Shown one piece after another: positions 11,331-23,439 of a stretch of 64,000 nt of DNA. Source of the DNA: Phymatolithon calcareum (lineage: Eukaryota; Rhodophyta; Florideophyceae; Hapalidiales); the NCBI GenBank assembly GCA_977006965.1, contig OZ345384.1, positions 1-64,000 on the forward strand. The letters run 5' to 3'. The notes beneath the pieces are model-generated. The model searched no databases and was not told the DNA's origin. It saw only the letters and a list, made by a program, of their open reading frames with translations. The position numbers and the translations under genes were made by a program. Every line of letters starts with the position of its first letter. The first letter of the stretch is position 1.

Positions 11331-11985
11331 TTCAATCGTAATTAAATGCCGAAAGCTCTTCTCAAGCTGGCTTTGCCTCCTACTGCGCTTCATATATGTC
11401 TTTGCGAGCACATGGGCCTCGTGGATGTAGAGCGTTTCTTGGTAACACACGTGAGGCAGCTGCGGACTTGATGTTGCTCAACAGACGCGGGTGTATTTTT
11501 GCGAGACCGAACGGGCGCTGTTCGAAGGGCGAGGCGCCTGCGCGCGTATGTTCTGAGCAAAGAGTAGAGCAAATCGATTGCCATGCGTTCTGTGATCGTT
11601 CCCCAATGTCTGTCGACCACTCCGGTCCCTTTTGTGAGAGTGATAACTTTATTGTTTGGTTCAGACAAGGTTGCTACTTATACCACTTCGGCAGTGCTTC
11701 AATACGTGCAACCACATTTGCCGATTGTCCGAATTAGGTGTACATTGCGTGCCCTATGTGGCCTTCGCAATGATACCGTTACATGTTCAAATCTAGATAT
11801 TACGCGTAGCCTGATATAGGCACATGCACTTGTTGCATGGTACTTGACTGCCTATTTCTTCAATTAATTTAGGTGTGTTTCTCGGAAAAAGGCATACAAA
11901 CGACCTTGCACAAAGAATTCTGTGTCTGCTTTCTTTCATCCTCATTGCTTGGTGCGGTATACTATTCTTGGAGAACGTACTTTTT
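11331..11985. other. No recognised gene
   Basis: Frames here are short and carry no motif I recognise. The 11,390-11,668 minus frame is arginine-rich without a domain. The region may be retroelement leader or LTR sequence, but no terminal repeats could be matched. Confidence 0.3.
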
Positions 11986-12262
11986 CCTGGTGCTGTGCTC
12001 TTCGCTCTGCTCCCGTACTCGCGGAAAGTCAGATCTATCTGGAAGTTCCATTGTCGTGAGGTCGCCGGTTCGAGTCTTGTCACAAGCAAGAATTGAATTA
12101 CGGATTTCACCGTTTAGTGCCGTGCTGCAGTACTCGCAGAAAGCAGTTACGCGAATAGCCAGAATGGATCCAGCTCATGAACATCTTAGAGACCCCCGAG
12201 ATGAGAGGTACTTTAGTGTAGCTCGAATATCATGCAATAAACAAACAAACAAAACAAAAGAA
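11986..12262 (+). repeat. tRNA-derived SINE, family 1, copy a
   Basis: The copy contains a tRNA-type B box (GGTTCGAGTC at about 12,067), a unique body including GGATCCAGCTCATGAACATC, and a simple tail of CAAA/CAAACAAA repeats ending at 12,262. The body and tail match the second copy at 29,736-30,036. The A-box half is strongly diverged, so the 5' limit is approximate. It abuts the 3' flank of the exportin-7 pseudogene. Confidence 0.65.
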
Positions 12263-15200
12263 CTTTTGGACAGAAAACTACATCAATTCTAGTTTAAAAC
12301 GGTTGTTGACTTCAACTATCGCATTTGGTCTGCTATGCTTTCTCTTCGCAGCACAAGCCAAAACTGGGTCGCTTGGTGAGTAAACTTTTCTCCATGCTTG
12401 CTTTCTAAGGTCCGGTGAATGTCCTTCATCATACTGAAAAATGCCGCTTCCACTATTGCTTGTCGCTCAGCTGTGGGCTGCGATTGAACAATTCTGGTCC
12501 TAATCCTCATGAATGCTTTCCCGTTAGTGAGAATGAGTCCCAACAAAGGCCTTGATAAACTCCACTAGTTTTTACACTCAACTTGAAGCATGGTACTGAA
12601 TACAATTTCCAGGCATGTCGGAAATATCTCCGGCGATTGGTCCACGTGCGCTTTCGCCCCCATTTACTGTTCCTCATGGATTGCTTGAATCGGATAGCCG
12701 TGAAGTGATCAACTCCAGACGTAGCCTGCGAAGTCATCCACACCTCGCGCGACTGGAGGCCGTCCTGCAGAGCGCGTATGATCCGTGCGAAGGTGCTGTG
12801 GTCGAGCTTCACTGTAACAAGGACACGCATGTAGCGCGTAAGTGGTGACAGCTTTGCCATCTGTCAGCATGCACGTCTAGATGCCCCTGGAAGCATGCGA
12901 GAAATATCCAGAATATTCGAGCACATGCACTATTTGACGAATGCATTGCTGTAAGGAAATTTCTGGAGCTGTCTAGATAATTCGCATTTTAGGGTTTTAT
13001 GATATTTGTAATTTACGTATAAGTAATTCAATGTCTATATAAGGCATGCTCTAGTTCCGACTTGCGGACTGGAGTCAAACGCAAATCCAACCAAGTCAAG
13101 TGAGGTAAAGTCAACAAACCTCTACTAAGCTCATCTTATCACTACCGATACTGTGCTTGTCAACGCTAAGCTCGATCAACATCCGTTTCATTCACGATCT
13201 CCATATGATGATTTGTAGCCAGAATTTCAATTAGGCCAAAGTATCGTCTGGCTACTTTCGGGAAAGCGATAATCTGATCGACTTCGATTTCCATAATGAA
13301 CCGCGAGCAAATTTCTATCGCATCGCTGAGAACCGGGTCCCTATACAACGAGAATTCGGCAAAATTCACGAACACTCCGCCGACTGCACGAGAGAAGATC
13401 AGGAAACATTCCCACATTCCCTTGTACAGACCGCTATAGACATCTACGCCCTTTTCCACTGCCTCTTGAGCACCACCAAGGCACTCCCAATGTGCCAATG
13501 TGTAGGTTCTACAGGTCAGAAGTATCTTAGATATTTCTCGGAAAATCAGAATGCCGTTTACAGAGGATTTGTCGAACGTAATACGCTGCGAACGGTTATA
13601 TATAAACTCGGAGTAAAACTTTAGAAGCAGTCTTGTAACTTCTGGGTTACCAGCTTTAGAGAAGACCTCACATATCTTCAATAAAATGGCAAGTCGCTGC
13701 GGGTATAGCCAATCGAAGAGAATAGAATACCCCTGGAGACTCGTCATCTCGTTGACAACTCCTCTCAAATCACGCAGAACGGCGACGAAAGCGGTTCGCA
13801 CAGCAAGATCACCCAGGAAAGTCGCCTTTGACTGAATGGCTTCAAGAGCTTGTATCTTTATGCACAGCGGCTCCATGAAACGAATGAACTCCATCTCCAA
13901 AGTGAGCTCCGCACCGCCACTCGCAAAGAGAATACGCAACAGGGTGCAAGAGAATGTAGTCCGATGTTTTCCCATACCTATATCCGACCCACACATAAAC
14001 GGAAAGTGCTTCTAATCATTCTGAGCAATCATCTCAAAAATGGCACTGAGTTTGCACAGCAATCTGCTGCTACTGTAGCCACCTGCAAGATCTGAGAGCA
14101 AGGTCAGCGACTTAGCAATAATGTCATGCCCATCAAGAGCACCATAATTCCGCAAGTTGTAAACAATTTTTGTAGCGACGACGTTCAAAACATCCATGTT
14201 ATTAGTCATACCCAGTCTTTCCACCATTCTCATGTACACCTTGCTCGTCGAAACAGCTTCTTCCACGATGTATGCCTGTCGGAAGGACTGTGAAAAGTCG
14301 ATAACAGCATCTTCAACGGCTATACTTCCCCTGGTATTCCTTGCCCTACCTTGAGGAGTAGCAAGTGATGCTGGCGTTGCTTCTGGTCTTTGTCTCTCAG
14401 TCGCATCTGCATCCGCTCACAAATCATGAGCTGGAAAATACAAGCACTCAAATCCCCGTCAAGAAGTTCATTGGCCTCAGAGCCCAATGCGCTTATTCGA
14501 ACAGACACAACTGCGCCAAAGACTCTTGTCAACCAGGCGAGTTCAAACTCGAGACGTGAAATATTTGCCGGGTCTTCGCCCTGGAATCCGTTCGCGGCTA
14601 GCTGATTGTATTTTTTCAGCCTCGGATCAATGAGGGCAGTGACACTTTGGCAAGACTTTTCGTACTGAAGACGGAAAAGTGCAGGTATGGAACTCAGGTG
14701 CTCGGAGAATTCTTCGTCTTCGCCATCATCTGTGATCCGAGAGAGTGTCGCAAGCCGAGTATGCACATATTGCTCGATAACTTTGCTCACATAACCATCC
14801 ACGTTTGCATCTTTCCCCCTTTCAAGTATGGCTTTGCAGCAATCAGCCGCGTCCACAAAACAAGAAGGTAATGCATGCTTTCGCCCACCCAGTTCCAGTC
14901 CGACGCAAGAGATTGAATCGTGAAATGCGCCGCCCTGGCAATCCACTCCTGATAAATAGACAACCGAGTAAATTCATCGAGTTGAAAATTGATTTTAAGT
15001 CGAGAAAGCAGCGGAAAAAATGGTGATAGTTATTTAGGTCTTCCAGGCCCATCTGAAAACGAAGAACTTCCAAAGTTCCTTCGACGTACCGACGAAGGTG
15101 CGCGATACGCAAAGCATCATTTGCGAAAAACGTTCGTCGCGTGCTTCCCAGCTGCACGAGACACTTCAGGCATTTTGAAGCGAGGGTTGGTTCAGTCTTA

Positions 15201-15678
15201 CACAATTCTATGTAGAAATCCATGACCAAAGAGAACGTGCTTCTGTCTTCAATAAGCACATGCCATACAGCGGGAACATCAATCGTCCCAGTATCGTCAT
15301 CGCATTCATCCACAGTTCCACAGACAAAGTCAAATCACAGGCAGGCTAGAGCTAAATCCAGTCCGTAGAGGATAAGGGTGGGAAACGCATCCGGAGTGGA
15401 CACTTTGGACTGAATTAACAGGGAGATCTTGAATATTTTTTGCAGCACGAGCTCGCGAAAAGATATGCTGACTTTGCGAGATTGAGATTGCGAAAAACGT
15501 TCCAGCGGGATGAGGTTGCAGTATTATACATTTCCAAGACAAAGCGAGAAAGTACTTGAAGGCCAATTACGCAATGCTCTGTGGAGGCCTTCAAGAAGGA
15601 GTTGAGGTCATCAACGATAGTTCTGTGGACATCACCATCCTTCCACCCGAGCTTCGTAACTCTGCACAGCAAAGTGCT
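12257..15678 (-). pseudogene. Exportin-7 pseudogene, main part (most of exon 2)
   Basis: Minus-strand frames 15,678-15,330, 15,313-14,843, 14,946-14,320, 14,266-14,012, 13,996-13,166, 12,860-12,507 and 12,546-12,316 together match the intact exportin-7 at 19.9-23.4 kb almost end to end. An example is RHYVEGTLEVL-like and GISALGSEANELLDGD segments with few substitutions. There are several frameshifts and stops, a solo LTR inside (12,813-13,190), and a LINE directly after 15,678. Similarity continues into the 3' flank to about 12,257, where a SINE begins. The 5' part of this same copy lies at 27,746-28,640, beyond the LINE. It is a genomic duplicate, not a processed pseudogene, because its other half keeps the intron. 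Confidence 0.9.
12813..13190 (+). repeat. Solo LTR in the exportin-7 pseudogene
   Basis: A 378-bp insert starts TGTAACAAGG and ends CCGTTTCA, i.e. TG...CA, and is flanked by the 5-bp direct repeat TTCAC (12,808-12,812 and 13,191-13,195). Comparison with the intact gene shows these bases are the only addition at this point. A TATATAAG box at about 13,033 fits an LTR promoter in plus orientation. The internal retrotransposon is gone, as after LTR-LTR recombination. Superfamily is not determined. Confidence 0.85.
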
Positions 15679-18040
15679 CGCTCGGCATCTGAGGTGGGAT
15701 CTCCGCTCAAATAGGAGAGGCAACCAGCTCTTCCGTTGGGCAACAGCAAAGAACTGGGATGTCCGAACTTGGACAGGTTTCAGCTTCCGAACCAAGCGGT
15801 TCAAGAGCAACATCGACTTGTTCATAACAAAAGGAATTGAAACAGCAACGGTCTGCTCACCAACAGACGTCTGGACAGGTAATACGCAGCACCGACCAGT
15901 AACGACAAGTTTTCTGACTCGCCAAAGCCATACAAGAGCTCAAAATCGACGAATATCGGTTAAACAATGGAGACATGAAGAGAAACAAGAAAAAGTTCGG
16001 GAACTATACGGGACGGCCATTCCAGGAATCCTCGATGATCTGAAACGATGCAGCACTCGGCAGGAACTAGATCGTCTTTACGAAAAAATAGAGGATACGC
16101 TATGTGAGCCGTGGAGAGAGAAGAGAACTAGCCCACCACGCTACAAACCGTTCTGGAACTCAAATCTCGAAACTAAATGCAAACGCCGCAAGAAACTGTA
16201 CAAGAAAGCTCAAGAGCAGGATACAGAAGAGGCATGGAAGCAATATGAGGAATGTCGTAAAGATATTCGCAAATTGGTGAACAGAAGGAAGCGGCAGCAG
16301 TATCAAGAATACATAGACGATCTTGAGGAAAAGGATGGGTCCAAGGCAATTGAACAAATCTCCCGAATGCAGAAGATGAGAACACGAAGAACGTCTAGGA
16401 GCAAGATGACCGGCCGTCCATTGCATAAAACGCTGTTCACGGCCCACGTGTCCCAGACATGTCGAGATGTCAGGGGATGGCGACCAAACCCTTCGCACTT
16501 TGACTGTCCTCCTCAAATGCGGAATCTTATCAAACTAGCAATCCTGAAAGCTCCAACGAGAAAGGCCCCAGGCCTGGACGGAGTGAAGAGCGAAATGTTG
16601 AAAGTGGACCTGGAGGAATGCACAGACCTAGTCTATGAGCTATGGACAGCCTGCGGCAGATGCGGAACACTTCCACAATCGTGGATGAAAGCTCTCTTGG
16701 TCCCGTTGCACAAGAAAGGAGACCATGACGATCCAAAAATTTTCCGACCCATATCCCTACTGAGTCAGGTCCGAAAGGTTGTTGAATCCGCAATTGATAT
16801 TATGCTCCGTCAAAGATACAAGAACCACAACATCCAGCTGGGATTCCAAAAAGGGAAGAGTACGGAGCTCGCAATCTTGAGGGCGCTGGAACTACAAAAG
16901 CGAGAGCAGCGATGCATCGCAGTATTGGACCTGAAGGCAGCGTACGACACAGTGCCTAGACAACACCTGGAAGAGCGAATGAGAGGGCTTCTACCGCAAG
17001 AGCTATGCGTGATGATCGAACCATTCTTGATGCCTTCCTGGGTATCTACGATTGGTGACCCGCAGCAGAAGTGGTTCCTAATTGACAGAGGAGTACCTCA
17101 GGGGTCTCCGCTGAGTCCAAGTTTGTACAACCTTTTCATGGACGAATTTGCGGAAAGAATAAGCCGAGTGCCACGAGAAGTTGCAGTTTAGCTGCAGTCC
17201 TCTTTGCGGACGACGTTCTTCTATCGGCAAAGACACCAGCGGGACTACAGATACTGTTAAACATTGCATCGAAGTGGGCAAGGGACAGGCAGATGGTTTG
17301 GAACACGAAAGCTGGGAAGAGCGAAGTACTTCTCTCGGAAGACACAAGATCACACATTTTCAAGCTTGCAGGGAAAACGTTGGCAAAGGTCAAAGAAGTA
17401 TCATACCTTGGCATCTCACTCAGTAATGAGGGAGTTACCGACACAAAAATGCTGGAACGCATCCGACACGCCAAGATCGCGGTGTATCAACTGAGGTCCC
17501 TGGGTGTCTCGTTGCGAGCACTCACCCCCTTGAAAGCAGTGAAGACATACAAGGCGTTTATACAACCAAGATGGGAGTATGCAATGCACCTGACGCCATG
17601 GACGCCGAGAGTCCAGACAGCTATCGCAGAAGTAGAGAAAACATTTTTCGCACAAGTATTCGGTCCAATATCGAAAAACCGCTATGTCAGACTTCGCCTT
17701 CTTTGCCGAATTCACAACGCCGAAAACAGGAGACTCGTTCTAGCACTCAAAATGCTGGAACGAGCGAGATCAAAGAAAAGGAGCCTTCTGGCCGTCCCAA
17801 TCGAGGAAAGAGATGTGGGTGAACTACAATGGGTTAGTCGAGACATATCGGCAATGCTACAGTACGATCTATTCGAGACGGCACTGACTTTCCTCAATCA
17901 GGGAGTTTCACCAAAATCGTTGAGGACATTGCTCTTCAAAGACGAAGGAGACGTCTCGGAGTGCAACAGAAAGAGAAAAATTCCCTACGATCTGCCTGGG
18001 TCCACCCCGGCGATTGTCAGACTCCCGAAAACGAAGCATC
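15679..18040 (+). mobile_element. LINE-A2 copy 1, 5'-truncated, upstream piece
   Basis: The element starts inside the endonuclease directly after the target duplication ACAGCAAAGTGCT (15,666-15,678). It reads SNIDLFITKG and NTQHRPVT (endonuclease end), APGLDGVKSEMLK, PLHKKGDHDDPKIFRPISLL, VLDLKAAYDTVP (motif A), RGVPQGSPLSPSLYNLFMDE (motif B) and LFADDVLLSA (motif C, about 17,202). A one-base deletion near 17,185, seen against copy 2, puts motif C in another frame. The C-terminal region follows from 17,293 and stops being LINE-like at about 18,040, after LPKTKH. The element resumes at 27,312 and ends in poly(A). Confidence 0.92.
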
Positions 18041-18054
18041 CCTGCAAGCGGAAA

Positions 18055-19170
18055 ATGCGTGCCACTGCCAACGGGCATCGCACCATCCCTCTAAATGTAC
18101 CGAAACCAACAAAGTACCAACTATTGTACCCTCATGTATTTGAGCAAATTCTCACTCCGCTCGACAATTTCATGTCGCGCGTTTGCCAAAAGCGCACTGG
18201 CGGACTACTGCACTCCTTCGTAATGAGTCTCACTTTTTTCAGTGCAATTGAGATCTCGCTCACTTCTCCTGTCACACTGTACGCCCTCGGCTACGACCGC
18301 GCGGCAGCGCTTTGCGGCTCTGTGCTATTGACACTCTGCGTGTTGAGCCAAATTCCAAAAAAGTTTATTTTTCGTCCACGGCCCTGGATGTCCGGTCGCG
18401 CGCTTCCCATCCGGCAGGATAAGACGTCTTCATTCCCATCTCGTGCTGTCGTGTGCGCCGTTGTTTTCTCGTGGCTAATCGGACAATCGTTGTATGTCGA
18501 GGAGATTTTACCGGGCAGATTACTTCCCGTTCGCCTGTGGTCTGGTATTGTGGTATGCTCAGCGTTGACGGCATTTGCGCGAATTAATGTTGGGGCGCAT
18601 TATGCTTCGGACACGATTTTCGGCTTTTTGTTGGGCATTGTCGTCATCAAGTTAGGTATGCGCGTTGAAGGATTTTGGGAAAGTGCAGGATGCTCGATTG
18701 CACAGGCGTATCCGTCAGGGCCTGACCAACTGCTTTCAGGTATTTCTACAATCACGCGCGCTCCGTTGCGACGGCTTGTGTTCGCCATTGTTGTTGCATA
18801 TGTGATGACATTGGTGTCAATCCAGGGATTTTGGGTGAAATGCAGCTACGTATATGGCTTGCTACTGGCAGCAACGACCTTCAGAGGAGTGCTCTCATGT
18901 GCAGGACAGTCGCCAATGGTCCCAGTAGGGGCAGTGGCACAAGTGTTGGACCATGGCGATTTAAGAACACATCTGAAAGCGATTTTCTATTTTATGGCCT
19001 TTCTGCTGTTCGGAATGGCAACTCGGGGTAATAAGGGATATTTTCGAATTGTGGCATTCACTATCATCTACTTTGGAAGTTTATGTGGTGTGATTTATTG
19101 GCGATTAAGCGGAATACCTGCTCACCTTCTATCGAAGTCCATGGCGTCTGATTTATTGGCCGTTTTGTAG
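18055..19170 (+). CDS. PAP2-type phosphatase-like integral membrane protein
   Basis: From the ATG at 18,055 the product has 371 residues with many hydrophobic helices. PAP2 superfamily motifs are in order: KKFIFRPRP (C1, K-x6-RP, residues 102-110), FPSRA (C2, 127-131) and ARINVGAHYASD (C3, R176, H182, D186). Enzymes of this family cleave phosphate from lipid phosphates or dolichyl diphosphate in the ER or other membranes. The C1 lysine and arginine and the C3 histidine nucleophile and aspartate are present, but the C2 histidine is replaced by alanine. The frame continues upstream without a stop into LINE sequence, so a longer fusion (from 17,293) is possible. I chose 18,055 because it is the first ATG after the LINE boundary at about 18,040. 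Exportin-7 lies 745 bases downstream on the same strand. A decayed inverted partial copy lies at 33.1-33.25 kb. Confidence 0.85.
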   Translation: MRATANGHRTIPLNVPKPTKYQLLYPHVFEQILTPLDNFMSRVCQKRTGGLLHSFVMSLTFFSAIEISLTSPVTLYALGYDRAAALCGSVLLTLCVLSQIPKKFIFRPRPWMSGRALPIRQDKTSSFPSRAVVCAVVFSWLIGQSLYVEEILPGRLLPVRLWSGIVVCSALTAFARINVGAHYASDTIFGFLLGIVVIKLGMRVEGFWESAGCSIAQAYPSGPDQLLSGISTITRAPLRRLVFAIVVAYVMTLVSIQGFWVKCSYVYGLLLAATTFRGVLSCAGQSPMVPVGAVAQVLDHGDLRTHLKAIFYFMAFLLFGMATRGNKGYFRIVAFTIIYFGSLCGVIYWRLSGIPAHLLSKSMASDLLAVL

Positions 19171-19915
19171 AAATGGACGGAGGTGAAAGGCAGGTTCACG
19201 GCCGGATTTGATAACATAATTTGCTAACATTATTGACAATTTGCTCACGATGCTTTCGGGACTACATGTTTTTGCGGAATTCGAGTAGGAAATGTCCCCT
19301 GTACAAATATGCCTGGTTTCTCGACAACTCCCTCTTCGATGTAAATAGAACGGCTCTTAAGTCGATTCGATTCCTGGTCCCATCGTCAAGCCGGAGTAAT
19401 ACGAGAGTTCGTCCGTTACCCACTCCACAGCCGGAGAGCATGGTTGCTGCCAGAGGAACCCGTCGGCATACTGTATCATATCATATGCCGACGAGTTCCT
19501 TTCGGCTCCAAAGATGATCTTCGGTACAGTAAGAGCCCGGTGCCAAGCGTCTCAGTCTGTGCGCGAGCGTTTTCCTAGTTTTGAAGTTAAACTTTCTGAG
19601 TAAAAAACCTGAATAATAATATTCATACAGTAAGAACCAAAATGCACTGGCTTGCCGCAGCAACGTGGACAAATAAAAATGCGAGAATATACGATAGGGC
19701 GGATTTGTGGCACTGGTACATGATAGCACTAGGCACTGGTGTTTCTCTTGGTTCCCTCCGGCGTTCTACAGTATGTGTTTGTGAAAGCCCCAATCACGAA
19801 GTACCGCTGGCCGGCTCAAGTGCACCCCGAAGAAAGCCTCTTGTACTCTGCACTGTATCCCAACCCGAACCAAAGAAAGCGTTGGTTCCGCCACGTCTCC
19901 CATTCGAAGGCGAAG
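19171..19915 (+). promoter_or_regulatory. Intergenic region and 5' leader upstream of exportin-7
   Basis: The part from about 19,335 on is conserved in the pseudogene copy (33,132-33,070 and 28,640-28,214, minus). In both copies, upstream of the exportin start, a short frame reads RIYDRADL followed after a frame change by a VxVKxPIxKYxW-like segment. It could be a small upstream gene, an unrecognised first exon of exportin-7, or conserved leader. I could not find an exact splice arrangement. No TATA box is convincing. Confidence 0.35.
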
Positions 19916-22900
19916 ATGGCCGCGGCAGTCGCGTCCCTTGCCAGTAATGGCTACAACGCTATGCCCAGCGATCTTGCTGGCGTGGAGAAAATGTGTGAGC
20001 AGTTGTACACTGCTCAGGATTCGAATGTCAGAAAGCAAGCCGAGTCCGTCCTACTTTCGCTCTCCACGAGCACATCTCACCTCCCTAAATGCACCATGAT
20101 TCTCGACAACTCAAGCGTACGTCCAATCACTAAATTCTGGCCGCTTTTCATTCCTTTGATCCGGCCTCAAGTCAATGGTCTGACTGTCGTTCCGCCGATC
20201 TCCGTTGCATTTTCTTTCACAGATGCCCTATGCACAAAAGTTTGCTGCGTGGACTCTGACCAATCTAGTAACGAGTCATTGGGTCCAGCTATCGAAGGAC
20301 GAGCGCGTGCAATTACGCAATTATGTGCTGAATTATCTCGCCCAGAACGGACCAAAACTTCAGTCTCTTGTGATAATGGAACTTAGCACTTTGCTGTGCA
20401 GGGTTACGAAGCTTGGGTGGAATGATGATGATGTCCACAAAACTATCGTCGATGACCTCAACTCGTTCTTGACGGCCTCCACAGAGCATTGTGTAATTGG
20501 TCTTCAAGTGCTCTCTCGCTTGGTCTCGGAAATGAATAACACTGCAACCTCATCACGCCGGAGAAGTTTATCGCAGGCTCAATCTCGAAAAGTCAGCATA
20601 TCCTTTCGCGAGCTCGTGCTGCAGAAAATATTCAAGATCGCCCTCGCAACTCTGTTCAAAGTGTCCAATCCGGCTACGTTTCCGACCCTTCTCCAGTACG
20701 GACTGGATTTAGCTCTGGCCTGTCTGAGCTTTGACTTTGTCGGTGGAACTATGGATGAAAACAATGAGGATATTGGGACGATTCATGTTCCCGTTGGGTG
20801 GCATGCGGTTATTGAAGACGGAAACACATTCTCTTTGTTCATGGATTTCTACAAAGCTCTGTGTAAGACTAAACCACCCCTCTCTGCGAAATGCCTGGAG
20901 TGTCTCGTGCAGCTGGGAAGCATGCGGCGAACGCTTTTCGCAACCGATGCTTTGCGCATCGCGCACCTTCGTCGACACGTGGAAGGAACTTTGGAAGTTC
21001 TTCGTTCTCAAATGGGCCTGGAAGACCACAATAACTACCATCACTTCTGCCGTTGGCTTTCTCGTCTTAAAAACAATTTTCAACTGGATGAATTTATTGG
21101 TTTGGCTGTTTATCAGGAGTGGATTGCGGGGGCGGCGCAATTCACGATGCAATCTCTTGCGTCGGATTGGAACTGGGTTGGCAACAGCGTGCATTACCTG
21201 CTTGTTTTGTGGACGCGGTTGATTGCGGCAAAGCCATACTTGAAGGGGGGGAAAGATGCAAATGTGGATGGGTATGTGAGCAAAATTGTCGAACAGTATG
21301 TGCATACTCGGCTTATGGCACTCTCTCGGATCACTGATGATGACGAGGATGAAGACTTCTCCGAGCACCTGAGTTCCATCCCTGCCCTTTTCCGGCTTCA
21401 GTACGAAAAGTCTTCACAATACGTCACTGCGCTCATGGATCCGAGGCTGGAGAACTACAAGCAGCTAGCCGCGAAAGGATTCCAAGGCGAAAATCCGGCG
21501 AATATTTCACGTCTCGAGCGTGAACTGGCGTGGTTGACAAGAGTCGTCGGTGCAGTTGTGGCTGGTCGCATAAGCGCATCAGGCTCTGAGGCCAATGAAC
21601 TGATTGATGGGGATTTGAGTGCTCGTATATTCCAGCTCATGATTTACACTGCGGAAGCTGATGCGACTGAGAGACAAAGACCGGGAGCAACGCCAGCATC
21701 TCTTGCCACTCCTCAAGGTAGGGCGAGGAATACCAAAGGTGGGGTAGCCCTGGATGATGCTATTATCGATTTCTCACAATCGTTCCGACGGGCATACATC
21801 GGAGAAGAAGCTGTTGCGACGAGCAAGGTGTACGTGAGAATGGCGGAAAGACTGGGTATGACCAACAACATAGTTGTGCTTAACGTTGTCGCGACAAAAA
21901 TTGCTTGCAACTTGCGGAATTATGGAGTTGTTGATGGGCACGACATTATTGCTAAGTCGCTGACCTTGCTGTCAGATCTTGCAGGTGGCTACAGTAGTAG
22001 CAGATTGCTGTGCAAACTCAGTACCATTTGCGAGATGATTGCGCATCATGATGAAGAGCACTTTCCGTTTATGTGTGGACCGGATAGAAGTATGGGAAAA
22101 CATCGGACTACGTTCTATCACACGCTGTTGCGCATTCTCTTTGCGAGTGGCGGCGCGGACTTCAATTTGGAGGTGGAGTTCATTCGATTCATGGAGCCGC
22201 TGCGTATCAAGATGGAAGCTCTTGGAGCCATTCAGTCAAAGGAGGCTTTCCTGGGCGATCCCGCTGCGCAAACTGCTGTGGTCGGCGTTCTGCGTGATTT
22301 GAGAGGAGTTGTCAGCACGATGACGAGTCGCAAGGGGTATTCTATACTCTTGGATTGGCTGTATCCACAGCGAACTGCCATTATATTGAAGATATGTGAG
22401 GTTTTCTCTGAAGCTGGTAACCCAGAAGTTACAAGACCGCTTCTGAAGTTTTACGCCGAGTTTATATATAACCGATCGCAGCGTATTGCGTTCGACAGCT
22501 CCTCTCCAAATGGTATTCTGATGTTCCGAGAAATATCTAAGATCCTTGTGACCTATGGAACCTACACATTGGCACATTGGGAGCGCCTTGGTGATGCTCA
22601 AGAGGCAGTGAAAAAGGGCGTGGATGTCTATCGTGCTTTGTACAAGGGACTGTGGGTATGTTTCCTGATCTTCTCTCGTGCTCTCGGCGGAGGATACGTG
22701 AACTTCGGCGTTTTCTCGTTGTATGGGGACCCGGCTCTGAGCGATGCGATGGCAATTTGCTCGCGGTTAATTATGGCAATCGAAGTCGATCAGATTATCG
22801 CTTTCCCGAAAGTAGCACGAGCATGCTTTGGCCTAATTGAAATTCTGGCAACAAATCATCCAAAGGAGATCGTGAAGCTCGACCACAGCATCTTCGCGCG

Positions 22901-23375
22901 GATCATGCACGCTCTTCAGGAGGGACTCCAGTCGCACGAGGTATGGATGAGTTCGCAGGCTGCGTCTGCAGTTGACCACCTCACGGCTTTCCGATTCAAG
23001 CAAACAATGAAGAACAGTAAATGGGGGCGGCTCATAAAGACGCATGTGGAGCAATCGCCGGAGATATTCCCGACATGCCTGGAAATTGTATTCACGACCA
23101 TGATTCAAGTCGAATGTACAAACCAGTGGAGTTTATCAAGACCTTTGCTGGGACTAATTCTCACTAACGAAGAGGCATTCGTGAGGATTAGAGCAAGAAC
23201 TGTTCAATCGCAGCCCACAGCTGAGCGACAAGCAATGGTGGAGGCGGCGTTTGTGAGGATGATGAAGGACATTCAGCCGACATTAGAAAGCAAGAATCGA
23301 GACAAGTTTACGCACCAAGCGACTCAGTTTCGGCTTCTGGTGCGAAGTGAAGGCATGGCATACCGAATGCGATAG
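19916..23375 (+). CDS. XPO7: Exportin-7 (importin-beta family nuclear export receptor), one intron
   Basis: Exon 1 is 19,916-20,116 and exon 2 is 20,223-23,375; the joined protein has 1,117 residues, close to the roughly 1,090 of animal exportin-7. The ATG lies in a good context (GAAGATGGCC). Residues near the start (LAGVEKMCEQLYTAQD) match the N-terminal importin-beta/HEAT region, and IRNYVLNYLA-type (LRNYVLNYLAQNGPKLQSLV), RVTKLGWND and EHCVIGLQVLSRLVSEMN correspond to strongly conserved exportin-7 stretches. The rest is all-helical with no obvious low-complexity insert except a short TERQRPG segment. The protein would bind Ran-GTP and carry cargo out of the nucleus; cargo is not predictable here. 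The frame is fully open and ends in TAG. Exportin-7 is typically lacking in ascomycete and basidiomycete fungi. A dead copy on the opposite strand surrounds this locus. Confidence 0.93.
20117..20222 (+). other. Intron of exportin-7
   Basis: A 106-bp intron with donor GTACGT and acceptor TTTCTTTCACAG joins exon 1 and exon 2 in phase 0. Its removal restores the helix pair ...TMILDNSS / MPYAQKFAAWTL, which is continuous in exportin-7 homologues. The corresponding intron is kept in the pseudogene copy on the minus strand. Confidence 0.88.
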
Positions 23376-23439
23376 TTAAAAGTCAAGAACCGATTTAGGG
23401 TAGAATTGATAGTGTTCTGTCCAAAAGTTCTTTTCAGAA

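Noticed and set aside
15581-17191. A continuous 536-codon frame taken as one gene
   Set aside because: Its first ~30 codons are antisense to the exportin-7 pseudogene and the rest is LINE-A2; the LINE starts only at 15,679.
17293-19170. A 625-codon LINE-PAP2 fusion protein as the annotated gene
   Set aside because: The frame is open but the join is at the LINE insertion boundary. Without transcript evidence the ATG at 18,055 is the more conservative start; the fusion is kept as a finding.
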